From contig CAUZEO010000204.1 of assembly GCA_963578625.1 (NCBI GenBank), positions 1 through 9,615 of the forward strand: a stretch of DNA of 9,615 nucleotides. Direction: 5' to 3'. Made by a program: the position numbers and the translations under genes. Position 1 is the stretch's first letter. Each line of letters starts with the position of its first letter. Origin of the DNA: CAUZEO01 sp963578625 (GTDB taxonomy: Bacteria > Verrucomicrobiota > Kiritimatiellia > SLOV01). The notes beneath the pieces were generated by a model. It saw only the letters and a program-made list of their open reading frames with translations. It was not told the origin of the DNA and made no database searches. Shown here in pieces: positions 1 through 6,303 of this stretch.

Positions 1-395
1 TCGCCCGCAACCGGGAACGAACCGAAGAACTCGCGCGAGACATCAGCGCCGCGCTCCCTTTGATTTCCCTGCGATGCGTTGTCGACGAAAATGAAAAAGA
101 GAGTGCAATTCGTGATGCAACCCTGGTAGTCCAGGCAACGACGTTGGGCATGAATGTGGGGGATCCGCCGTTTGCGCCGGCATCCGCATTTCGAAAAGGG
201 CAAAAAGTGTACGATCTGATCTACACCAATCCCGTGACATCGACCATTGCCGCCGCGCAGGAAGCCGGTGCGCTCACGGCAAACGGTCTCGGAATGCTGC
301 TCCACCAGGGAGTTCGAGCGTTCGAAATCTGGACCGGGACAAAACCACCCATTGACATCATGCGACACGCATTGCAAAAAGCCGCATACACATGA
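1..395 (+). CDS. aroE: Shikimate dehydrogenase, C-terminal part (5' end outside window)
   Basis: NADP-dependent reduction of 3-dehydroshikimate to shikimate in the cytoplasmic chorismate pathway. The reading frame is open from base 3, and about 130 C-terminal residues are present. The first residues read ARNRERTEELA, which matches the NRT-type motif that contacts the NADP phosphate. Next come the QATTLGM stretch (NTTPLGM in most AroE), VYDLIYTNPVTS (usual form VxDxVYxPxxTxLL), and the hallmark C-terminal NGLGMLLHQGVRAFEIWTG, in which the Gln binds shikimate. The PLGM Pro is replaced here and the second half of the YxPxxT motif is loosely kept, but spacing and end are normal. The stop codon lies inside the ATGA that starts the next gene, which suggests translational coupling. 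The N-terminal substrate-binding domain lies upstream of the window, so intactness of the whole gene cannot be judged. Confidence 0.93.
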   Translation, partial: ARNRERTEELARDISAALPLISLRCVVDENEKESAIRDATLVVQATTLGMNVGDPPFAPASAFRKGQKVYDLIYTNPVTSTIAAAQEAGALTANGLGMLLHQGVRAFEIWTGTKPPIDIMRHALQKAAYT

Positions 396-1258
396 TTTCG
401 GATCTCTACCTCTATACGTACGTGACCGTCATGATCTTCGTGTTCGGAGCATGCATCGGCAGCTTCCTCAATGTGTGCATTTACCGGATCCCGCTGGAGC
501 AATCGGTCGTCAGCCCACCGTCCCACTGTTTCGCCTGCGATGCACGCATTGCCTGGTACGACAACATCCCCCTTTTCAGCTACCTGATTCTCCGGGGCGC
601 TTGTCGCCGCTGCAACGTTTCCTATTCTGCGCGCTACTTTCTCGTCGAACTTCTCACCGGGTGCCTGTTCCTCCTGGTCTGGCTCCGGTATGGAGGCAAT
701 TCGGAGGGGATCCTGCTTGATCCCCGGATTCCCGTTTATTGGGTCGTTATGTCCGGACTGATACTTGGAACCTTCGTGGATTTTGATCATTTGATCATTC
801 CAGACCGGGTGACCATCGGCGGAATGATTACGGGCGTTTTTTTCAGCCTTTTAGTGCCGTCATTGCACGGTGTTGATCTGCTGTTTTCGGCCGCTATTTA
901 CTCGTTGGTGGGTATGGCCGCAGGGTTTGGCATATTACTACTTGTAGCGAGGCTTGGGCGCAGGGTGTTCAAGCAGGATGCCATGGGTTTCGGTGATGTT
1001 AAACTTCTGGGGGCGGTTGGGGCATATATGGGATATAAGGCCGTTTTCTTCGTGATCCTGATTTCGTCTTTCACGGGCGCAGCAGTAGGCTTGACGTTAG
1101 TTCTGGTGAGGAGTAAAGGATGGCAGAGCCGCATACCATACGGACCTTATCTTGCGCTGGGTGCAGTTCTTTGGATACTGTGCGGCGATTTGCTGTGGGA
1201 CTGGTATATCGGCTTGCTCGGCGGGAGTGTACTACAAGATCAGAGGGAATTATTGTAG
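392..1258 (+). CDS. pilD: Prepilin peptidase (type IV leader peptidase / N-methyltransferase)
   Basis: Inner-membrane aspartic protease that cleaves the leader of type IV pilins and type II secretion pseudopilins and methylates the new N-terminus. It has 288 residues, the normal length for the bifunctional form. Near the N-terminus is GACIGSFLNVCIYRIP (19-34), the usual FxGSFLNVVIYRLP block. The cytoplasmic zinc-binding loop follows, with two CxxC pairs (C46/C49 and C71/C74) around the conserved WYDNIPLFSYL and RGxCRRC. The two catalytic aspartate motifs are DFDHLIIPD (130-138) and GFGD (199-202), the latter followed by VKLLGAVGAYMG. Several hydrophobic segments fill the rest. The start overlaps the aroE stop as ATGA, so the two are probably co-transcribed. 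An aroE-prepilin peptidase pairing makes no metabolic sense and is probably an operon of convenience. pilD and gspO cannot be told apart here. Confidence 0.95.
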   Translation: MISDLYLYTYVTVMIFVFGACIGSFLNVCIYRIPLEQSVVSPPSHCFACDARIAWYDNIPLFSYLILRGACRRCNVSYSARYFLVELLTGCLFLLVWLRYGGNSEGILLDPRIPVYWVVMSGLILGTFVDFDHLIIPDRVTIGGMITGVFFSLLVPSLHGVDLLFSAAIYSLVGMAAGFGILLLVARLGRRVFKQDAMGFGDVKLLGAVGAYMGYKAVFFVILISSFTGAAVGLTLVLVRSKGWQSRIPYGPYLALGAVLWILCGDLLWDWYIGLLGGSVLQDQRELL

Positions 1259-1310
1259 GGTAGTGGAAGGTCGTAGGCTTGCATTCGTATTCCAAATATA
1301 TCCCTCTTTC

Positions 1311-1328
1311 AAATGTACTAAATGTACA
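1311..1328 (+). repeat. 9-bp tandem repeat in cold-shock gene leader
   Basis: AAATGTACT is followed directly by AAATGTACA, so two 9-mers differ only in the last base. The pair lies 22-39 bases before the cold-shock start codon and contains two palindromic GTAC cores nine bases apart. It could be a regulator site or a leader RNA element, or chance. No convincing -35/-10 pair was found in 1259-1349. Confidence 0.4.
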
Positions 1329-1336
1329 GATTGTTG

Positions 1337-1342
1337 AGGAGG
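1337..1342 (+). promoter_or_regulatory. Strong Shine-Dalgarno sequence of the cold-shock gene
   Basis: AGGAGG, inside the purine run GAGGAGGGGG (1336-1345), ends seven bases before the ATG at 1350. It is the strongest ribosome binding site in the window and fixes the start of the cold-shock protein. Confidence 0.8.
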
Positions 1343-1349
1343 GGGCACC

Positions 1350-1559
1350 ATGAAGGGAAAAGTCAAATGGTTCAACGCCAAGAAGGGTTTCGGTTTTCTT
1401 GTCGTTGACGAGTTCGAACAGGACATTTTCGTACACTATTCCGTGATCGATGGCGGAGGATTCCGCACGTTGGCGGAAGGGGATGCAGTCGAGGTTGATA
1501 TCGGGGACGATGGGAAAGGTCCTCGTGCCCGCCGCGTCGAAAGAGTCGAGGTATCCTGA
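1350..1559 (+). CDS. csp: Cold-shock domain protein (CspA family)
   Basis: Small single-domain OB-fold protein that binds single-stranded RNA and DNA and acts as an RNA chaperone. It has 69 residues, the standard length. The start MKGKVKWFNAKKGFGFL is classical and contains RNP1 (KGFGFL). RNP2 follows as DIFVHYSVI, with Tyr where Phe is most common. The C-terminal part LAEGDAVEVDI...KGPRARRVERV fits the last strands, but the usual GPQAANV is replaced by a more basic KGPRARRV. It stands 91 bases behind the prepilin peptidase, with its own strong ribosome binding site. It is probably transcribed independently, although I see no clear promoter. Paralogues are common, so the exact csp letter cannot be assigned. 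Confidence 0.96.
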   Translation: MKGKVKWFNAKKGFGFLVVDEFEQDIFVHYSVIDGGGFRTLAEGDAVEVDIGDDGKGPRARRVERVEVS

Positions 1560-1729
1560 CATTTTATGAATCCCATTGAGGGGTATCAAAAGGCTCAAAC
1601 GTTGCCGGACCCGGAAGTTCCGGAGGGATCTGGACTGCCCAGGCGCGCTGTTGGGGCCACTCCTTCCTTGCGTTTCTTGCGCGGGTAGGCATAAATACTC
1701 GCTTTCTTTTTGGAACCGGAGCTACGGGT

Positions 1730-2392
1730 ATGGCGGAAGATTCAAAAAATACAGTGCGAGCGGAGCCAACCGCCGTCCACGTGGGCCACGTGGAGGAGGT
1801 GGCGGACTTTCTCAAGAAATACGGGCCGTCGGTCGTCGTGGGAGTATCGGTGGCGCTGGTTGTTTACATCGCGATCCATATTTATCGCGGGTATCGAGCG
1901 GATGTCGGTGAACGAGCGTCCATGGAGCTGGTGGTTGCCGATGATGCAAGTGACTTCCAGTCCATCGTGGACCAGTATGCGAATACTTCCTCTGCCCCGG
2001 CTGCGATGCTGGGAGTAGGCGCGGAGAATTTCGCCGAGGGAAATTACGATTCTGCTTTCGAAACCTACGCCGCGTTCGAATTGAAATTTCCGGACCACCC
2101 AATGGTCTCCGCGGCGCAGATCTGCAAGGCACAATGCCGGGAGTCGAGCGGCCGCCTGGACGAAGCCATTGAATTAATCGACTCATTCATTGCTGAATCC
2201 GAAGGAAGCTACCTGATGCCGTTTGCTCTGATGTCCAAAGCCCGTTGCCAGGAACAATTGAAAGACTGGACGGGCGCTCGCACTACCTACGAAGATCTTA
2301 TCGTCGGCTACGCGGAAACTTCGTGGGCTGCCCAGGGCGAGGGGCACCTCAAGCTCATGAAGCGAAAAGAGCGGGCCGCCCAAATCCCCTGA
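1730..2392 (+). CDS. Membrane-anchored tetratricopeptide-like protein (YfgM/TPR_21 type)
   Basis: 220-residue protein with a short cytoplasmic N-terminus, one transmembrane helix at about 33-52 (PSVVVGVSVALVVYIAIHIY, followed by RGYR), and a periplasmic helical-repeat domain. This topology, including the VEEVADFLKKYGP lead-in to the helix, is that of YfgM-like proteins, which in enterobacteria bind SecYEG and periplasmic chaperones. TPR-like pairs are visible, for example LGVGAENFAEGNYDSAFETYAAFELKFPDHP split over 95-125, SSGRLDEAIELIDSFI, and DWTGARTTYEDLIVGYAETSWA near the C-terminus. The start is supported by GGAG (1718-1721) eight bases upstream. A tol-pal/BamD-type role is an alternative. 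The family assignment is good and the cellular role is inference. Confidence 0.8.
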   Translation: MAEDSKNTVRAEPTAVHVGHVEEVADFLKKYGPSVVVGVSVALVVYIAIHIYRGYRADVGERASMELVVADDASDFQSIVDQYANTSSAPAAMLGVGAENFAEGNYDSAFETYAAFELKFPDHPMVSAAQICKAQCRESSGRLDEAIELIDSFIAESEGSYLMPFALMSKARCQEQLKDWTGARTTYEDLIVGYAETSWAAQGEGHLKLMKRKERAAQIP

Positions 2393-2408
2393 ACTCGAGG
2401 CTAGGGGA
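2385..2408. terminator. Possible bidirectional terminator between convergent genes
   Basis: TCCCCT (2385-2390) and AGGGGA (2403-2408) form a 6-bp stem around a 12-base loop that itself contains CTCGAG. It spans the ends of two convergent genes only eight bases apart. There is no T-run on either side, so intrinsic termination is doubtful. Confidence 0.25.
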
Positions 2409-3111
2409 GCAATCCCTCGTGATCCGGCACTTCCGACTCCTGAATCAGGAGAGCGCGTGCGCTGATATGAGGGCCGGGAAACATCTCCAGGAGGATTGCG
2501 GTCTGGTCGTCCTGATCAAACATTTCGCAGAATGCCTGGTACGCCGAGCGGCTGTACGTAATAACCGACTCAAGTTTACATGACTCTGCATCCTGTACGA
2601 CGAAGACAAGGGATTCATCGGTGGAATCTTCAGCGTTGAACAAAAGCGCCTTGTTTGTCGGATCCACCTCATCGATATTTTTGGTGTATATAAGGTATTT
2701 AATGTATTCAATCACGCGCTCGTCCAAGCCTGTCTCGCGCAGAAAAATTCTCTCCACCATCTCAGTGCGGGTGAACACAAGGTGAATTTCCGGCATGGTG
2801 ACGTCGTCGGGAACCAGGCCGGACATTTTTGACACCGTTTCCCGGAACGATTCCGCGCCGGAGTCGTACAGATTCTCCTCGGTAGGAAGCCAATAAATGA
2901 ACAGTTTGCGCGATGGATCGCAGTAAAGCAGGGGCTTGTCCACGCGGAACGAAAAATCGCAACCGAGGCAGGTCACCCCGTTCAGTTTGTTCTCCATCAA
3001 CGCCTCGCGCAGTGGCGGATCGCTCACGACATTGATGGAATCGAATAGCGTAACGTCCAGTTCGTTACTGCATTTCGGGCAAGAAATCTGGTATCTAAGC
3101 TCTTGTGACAT
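2401..3111 (-). CDS. CpXC-domain zinc-ribbon protein of unknown function
   Basis: 236 residues. The N-terminus begins RYQISCPKCSNELDVTLFDS, with C11/C14, and the second knuckle is VTCLGCDFSFRVDKPLLYCD, with C48/C51. Together they form the four-cysteine CPxC-CxxC zinc ribbon that defines the CpXC domain, in which a loop with the pattern FDSINV..DP.LRE..... lies between the knuckles as here. The remaining roughly 180 residues are acidic, soluble and predicted mixed alpha/beta, with no signal peptide and no motif I can name. The family is known from bacteria but has no established function. The gene is monocistronic, convergent with the TPR-like gene and divergent from the NYN-like gene. A weak promoter candidate lies upstream. 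Confidence 0.82.
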   Translation of the reverse strand: MSQELRYQISCPKCSNELDVTLFDSINVVSDPPLREALMENKLNGVTCLGCDFSFRVDKPLLYCDPSRKLFIYWLPTEENLYDSGAESFRETVSKMSGLVPDDVTMPEIHLVFTRTEMVERIFLRETGLDERVIEYIKYLIYTKNIDEVDPTNKALLFNAEDSTDESLVFVVQDAESCKLESVITYSRSAYQAFCEMFDQDDQTAILLEMFPGPHISARALLIQESEVPDHEGLLP

Positions 3112-3135
3112 TTTCTAATCTCTCTGATCTGCAAA

Positions 3136-3164
3136 ACGGTAGCCTACCTGCAGGGGCGGGTCAA
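3136..3164 (-). promoter_or_regulatory. Weak sigma70-type promoter candidate for the CpXC gene
   Basis: On the minus strand TTGACC (3164-3159) is followed after 17 bases by TACCGT (3141-3136). The -35 is good (5/6) and the -10 is poor (3/6). It lies 24 bases before the start codon at 3111. Confidence 0.3.
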
Positions 3165-3205
3165 CGGCTCCTTGTGGCACGCTGGTTTCATGCCAAATCA
3201 GGGAC

Positions 3206-3234
3206 TTGCCATTCCTTGGGGAGTGCCTTATATT
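3206..3234 (+). promoter_or_regulatory. Sigma70-type promoter for the NYN-like gene
   Basis: TTGCCA (3206-3211, 5/6 to TTGACA) and TATATT (3229-3234, 5/6 to TATAAT) are separated by exactly 17 bases. Transcription would start near 3241. That excludes the ATG at 3172 and the one at 3190 as starts of this transcript and supports the ATG at 3289. Confidence 0.65.
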
Positions 3235-3288
3235 GATCAGCCTTTCGGGAAGCTCCCGAATCCATACGTACAGGAAATATTCAAAAAA

Positions 3289-3876
3289 ATGGGAATACTC
3301 GACAAATTATTTAGTTTTCGATTCGCCGTGCCGGCAGCCAAATCTGGGGGCCCCCGATCGTATGTTGTCGATGCCATGGGGTCGGACAGGGGCAAGCAAC
3401 GTCGTGAGCGAATGGCACCTGGCGAACAGGTGAAATTTCTGCAGCGACTCGCACGCTTTACCAAACGCGAGGTGTTGACGGTCTCTGTTCTCCTGGAAGG
3501 AAAGGAACTACGTGCCGTTCAGCAGGGCGGGGACTTCCAGGGACTGCGCGTATTTTTCGAGGCGAGTTCCGGTGAGGTCGAGACCAAGGTGGTCGATCTG
3601 GTGAGGGAGTATCGGCGAGACGGTGATGTGACGGTGATCACGGACGATGCCAGTCTGGAAAAATCGGCTGGCGGCGCGGGCGCAGAGGCCATGAGGTTGT
3701 CTACGTTCGTAAAGGCGTGGGACGCAGTACCCGGCGGCGGCGGATCTTCTTCCAAACCGAATCGAAACGGACGACGCCAGCGATCCTCCAGGCGGCGCCA
3801 ACAGCCGCAGCAGGAGCGCGCATCCGTCCAGGGCGGCGGTGACACCGTGCGGGATATGATCGACCTCGTGGAATAA
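3289..3876 (+). CDS. NYN/YacP-like (PIN-fold) candidate RNA nuclease with basic C-terminal tail
   Basis: The frame is open from an ATG at 3172, but I place the start at 3289 (195 residues). The sequence there begins MGILDKLFSF, an AGGAA lies about 12 bases upstream, and the promoter at 3206-3234 starts RNA after the earlier ATGs. The core RSYVVDAMG (23-31), a middle acidic helix EVETKVVDLVREYRRDGDV and VTVITDDASLEKSA (114-127) follow the order of strands and acidic residues in YacP/NYN proteins (usual VDGYN, then a helix with Asp, then VTSD). The first motif has Ala where Gly-Tyr-Asn is usual, so catalytic activity is uncertain. After the domain comes a Gly-rich linker and an Arg/Gln-rich tail (GRRQRSSRRRQQPQQ), which suggests nucleic-acid binding. 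YacP-like proteins are linked to rRNA/mRNA processing. Function here is inference. Confidence 0.6.
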   Translation: MGILDKLFSFRFAVPAAKSGGPRSYVVDAMGSDRGKQRRERMAPGEQVKFLQRLARFTKREVLTVSVLLEGKELRAVQQGGDFQGLRVFFEASSGEVETKVVDLVREYRRDGDVTVITDDASLEKSAGGAGAEAMRLSTFVKAWDAVPGGGGSSSKPNRNGRRQRSSRRRQQPQQERASVQGGGDTVRDMIDLVE

Positions 3877-3887
3877 CGGGATTGGCG

Positions 3888-4472
3888 TCAGCCTGACGCC
3901 GACTCGTCGAAAGTAACCCGTGCGATGTAGGGCAGTTCGCGGTAGCAACTGTCGAAGTCGAGTCCGTACCCAACCACGAAGCAATCCTCGATGGTAAATC
4001 CGGTGTAGTTCGCGGCAAACGGAACCACCCTGCGGCTCGGTTTATCCAGCAGAACGCAGGTTCGAATGTTTGCGGTACCTTTCGCGACAAGCCGGTCACA
4101 CGCGAATTTCAACGTCCGGCCGGTGTCGAGGATGTCGTCGATCACAAGGACATCAGCCCCTTCGACGTCAACGGACAGGTCCTTTTGAACTTCCACCTGT
4201 CCGGACGATTCCGTGCCGCTCCCGTAGCTGGACAAGGTCATGAAATCGATCCGTGGATGAATTCCGTGAAGATAGAGCGCCCGCACAAGGTCCGCGAGAA
4301 ACATGAAACTGCCGCGCAGGATCCCGACCATCACCAGATCGTCCGCGCGGCAATCGTCAACCATCTCCGTGACCAATTCGTCGACGCGTGCCCGGATGCG
4401 GCTTTCGTCTATCATGATTTCGTTGACGTGATGAGAGGGAACCGCCTCCTGCAATCTCCGGTTGATTTTCAT
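3888..4472 (-). CDS. hpt: Hypoxanthine phosphoribosyltransferase
   Basis: Purine salvage enzyme that transfers phosphoribose from PRPP to hypoxanthine (and often guanine) in the cytoplasm. It has 194 residues with all family motifs. These are VGILRGSFMFLADLVRAL (49-66, the LRG cis-peptide loop), DFMTLSSYGSGTESSG (77-91, the flexible loop), VLVIDDILDTGRTL (108-121, the PRPP-binding signature with its acidic pair), LLDKP (141-145, base recognition) and YGLDFDSCYRELPYI (169-183). I chose the ATG at 4472. The frame extends upstream to 4604, but those residues (arginine- and proline-rich, not family-like) overlap the leader of the divergent gene. About 20 residues precede the usual beginning MIDESRIRARV, so an ATG at 4415 is the alternative start. 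The gene is alone here, without its frequent neighbours tilS and ftsH. Confidence 0.95.
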   Translation of the reverse strand: MKINRRLQEAVPSHHVNEIMIDESRIRARVDELVTEMVDDCRADDLVMVGILRGSFMFLADLVRALYLHGIHPRIDFMTLSSYGSGTESSGQVEVQKDLSVDVEGADVLVIDDILDTGRTLKFACDRLVAKGTANIRTCVLLDKPSRRVVPFAANYTGFTIEDCFVVGYGLDFDSCYRELPYIARVTFDESASG

Positions 4473-4643
4473 GGCTGACGACTCTACCAGTGTTTTTTCT
4501 CTGATTGAAAGACACTTCCGCCCTGACTCCGTTCTTGCATTTTCCCGGTTGTTGGGGGTAGGGTCTGCGCCTGTTCTGAACGCCGGGAATTGCAGACGTG
4601 TCACATGAACCGTTACGACCCATCGTCGAAACCCGTTCTATAG

Positions 4644-4651
4644 AAGGAAGG
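4644..4651 (+). promoter_or_regulatory. Shine-Dalgarno sequence that sets the lipoprotein start
   Basis: AAGGAAGG ends six bases before the ATG at 4658. The in-frame ATG at 4598 has no such site and would put 20 non-hydrophobic residues before the signal peptide, so 4658 is preferred. Confidence 0.7.
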
Positions 4652-4657
4652 CTTTTT

Positions 4658-5416
4658 ATGAAGATTTTGGTACAATTCCTGTTTATCGTGGCTGCCTCGG
4701 CACTATTCATTTCGATAGCGGGAATGTACGGATGTAAGACCGACTCACCCGAAAGCATCGTCCGCGAAGTGAATCTCTCTATCGGCGGATTCTACCGGCA
4801 CCCGACCGGCGATAATTTCATGGTGCCCAGGACTTCGGGTCAGCCGATTTCGAGCATGAACCTCATTCAGAGCGGAGATCAACTCAATGCGTTTGATAAT
4901 CACGGGTTTCTTTACCAGGGCACCATCGGCCGGGTTCTCGACGGATCGCAGGCCAGTATCACCTTGCAGGGGCAGAGCACCGCAGGGAACAATGCAACCA
5001 TTAGTGGTATCGTGGTGGTGAGCGGCAATACCGCCACGATGGAAGGGACCTGGCTCGAGGATGCCCTGGCTTCCCCTGTGTTTGCGCAGGCGCTCGTACC
5101 GACAAATGCGCCCGCCCAGTCACCGAACAACGGCGGTGGCGGAGATGTCGGCGTCTCCCCTGCCTCGACGACCCTCGATGCAGACGGCGGCACCCAGACC
5201 TTCTCCGCCAGCGGCGGGTCCGGCGACTTCACCTGGTCCCTGCTCGATTCGGGACTGGGCACGATCATTTCAGTCTCCGGAAGCCGCAATGAGTCTGCAA
5301 CCTATTCCGCGCTGGCAGTCGGTACCCAAACCATTACCGCGCGCGATTCCAGGGGCGACATCGATTCTTCCACGATCTCTCAGACAACAAGCTTGAGCGG
5401 TCCACCCCTGCCTTAG
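4658..5416 (+). CDS. Candidate lipoprotein with a beta-rich N-domain and an Ig-like C-domain
   Basis: 252 residues. The start MKILVQFLFIVAASALFISIAG gives one charged residue and a hydrophobic core, followed by MYGC at 23-26. This could be a lipobox with C26 as the lipidated residue, although Met-Tyr at -3/-2 is not typical, so a plain signal peptide or uncleaved anchor is possible. Residues about 40-135 form a beta-rich domain (IGGFYRHPTGDNFM, LIQSGDQLNAFDNHG, ISGIVVVSGNTATMEGTW) in which strands of a barrel-like fold could alternate. I do not recognise its family by name. A Pro/Asn/Gly linker (150-163) leads to an Ig-like repeat (VSPASTTLDADGG, FSASGGSGDFTWSLLD, ATYSALAVGTQTITARDS), the common bacterial Big/PKD-like type, probably for surface or matrix binding. 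It ends five bases before a convergent gene. A surface or periplasmic role is inference. Confidence 0.75.
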   Translation: MKILVQFLFIVAASALFISIAGMYGCKTDSPESIVREVNLSIGGFYRHPTGDNFMVPRTSGQPISSMNLIQSGDQLNAFDNHGFLYQGTIGRVLDGSQASITLQGQSTAGNNATISGIVVVSGNTATMEGTWLEDALASPVFAQALVPTNAPAQSPNNGGGGDVGVSPASTTLDADGGTQTFSASGGSGDFTWSLLDSGLGTIISVSGSRNESATYSALAVGTQTITARDSRGDIDSSTISQTTSLSGPPLP

Positions 5417-5421
5417 CCCTG

Positions 5422-6303
5422 CTATTTCAGTATACCCAGTTCCTCCAAAGCCTTGATGTCTTCGGCGGTCAATTGATCTACCGGGATCTGGCCGATTCCC
5501 GCCGGCATCGCGCCGGCATCGGGCTGATTGAGGTTCTGCTGCCCCTCCATCGGCGGTAAGTAGCCTTCCCGCACGAGCTGATCATCCTGTGCCTTTGTCA
5601 ACTCAACCGGTAGCGGGGGCAACCCCTGTCGGATGACTTCCATGTTGTAATCTTCCAGCCTGGCCCGGAGTTCCTCCTTGGTGTATTTCGGCGGGTTCGC
5701 GAGTGCCTCTTTTTTGAGCCGAACGGCTTCCCGAACCTCCTCAAGCTTCTCTGCTCTCCGCGCCTTCCGACGAGACCGATAGCTCGTCGCCTTTGTTATG
5801 CCCGGCTTCGCCGAAACCACCTTATTCTGGCCCTTTTGAGGCTTAGCGCCCTTGGGGCGGGCCTTCGCCGATGCCTTTGCAATCTGGTTGGTAAGCGTGA
5901 TAACAGCGACTTCGCCCGCCTTTTCCAGGATGACCTCTTCAAGCTCATAGTTTACCGACACGACCTTGACCCCATCGTCATTGGACTCGCCCTCGTGAAG
6001 GAGAAAGTGTGACTGGGTTGCGTTGTCCCAGATGCCGACTTCGAGCATGCCGCCTTCCGGCTTATTGATGCCGAAAACCCGCATCGTCTTGGCAAAGGAA
6101 TCCTCCTGCGCCTTGGGTGGCGGTTCCTTCACTTCAACAGGTTCCGGGGGAGGCACTCCAAACGGCTTTCGGCTGATGATGATCTGGTACCTGGAAAACC
6201 CGTCGTCCACATCCGCCGATCCGAAACTTTCCGAAACATCAAGGGTCGCTACGAGAATCGCCGGCAAGACCATCCTTCCGAATTTCTTGAGTGGGTTCAT
6301 CAT
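5422..6303 (-). CDS. Exported GspC/PilP-like protein, second gene of a tandem pair
   Basis: 293 residues. It starts with a basic segment and a hydrophobic stretch (about 10-28, VLPAILVATLDVSESFGSA), probably a signal peptide. GFSRYQIIISRKPFG-x-PPPEP (35-55) repeats the motif of the upstream gene. Residues about 72-138 (MRVFGINKPEGG, LEVGIWDNATQSHFLLHEGE, GVKVVSVNYELEEVILEKAGEVAVITL) read like the small beta-barrel homology region of GspC/PilP, with the order strand, x-D-x-x-x, strand, G-E/D, turn, strand, strand. A highly basic Ala/Lys/Arg region (140-205) with coiled-coil potential follows. The C-terminal part (205-293) is acidic, with KYTKEELRARLEDYNMEVIRQG and ends in ELGILK. Its start ATG overlaps the stop of the upstream gene as ATGA. 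The first of two adjacent ATG codons is used here. The GspC/PilP link is inference from pattern, without a search. Confidence 0.72.
   Translation of the reverse strand: MMNPLKKFGRMVLPAILVATLDVSESFGSADVDDGFSRYQIIISRKPFGVPPPEPVEVKEPPPKAQEDSFAKTMRVFGINKPEGGMLEVGIWDNATQSHFLLHEGESNDDGVKVVSVNYELEEVILEKAGEVAVITLTNQIAKASAKARPKGAKPQKGQNKVVSAKPGITKATSYRSRRKARRAEKLEEVREAVRLKKEALANPPKYTKEELRARLEDYNMEVIRQGLPPLPVELTKAQDDQLVREGYLPPMEGQQNLNQPDAGAMPAGIGQIPVDQLTAEDIKALEELGILK

Noticed and set aside
221..790. 189-residue minus-strand open frame
   Set aside because: It lies antisense to aroE and the prepilin peptidase, both of which have strong family motifs. No recognisable protein pattern.
1071..1598. 175-residue minus-strand open frame
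   Set aside because: It lies antisense to the end of the prepilin peptidase gene and to the whole cold-shock gene. The composition looks random.
1600..1625. Hairpin CCGGAA-G-TTCCGG after the cold-shock gene as terminator
   Set aside because: A one-base loop is not possible without breaking pairs, and no T-run follows.
4473..4604. N-terminal extension of hypoxanthine phosphoribosyltransferase to 4604
   Set aside because: The extra 44 residues do not look like the family and cover the leader of the divergent lipoprotein gene.
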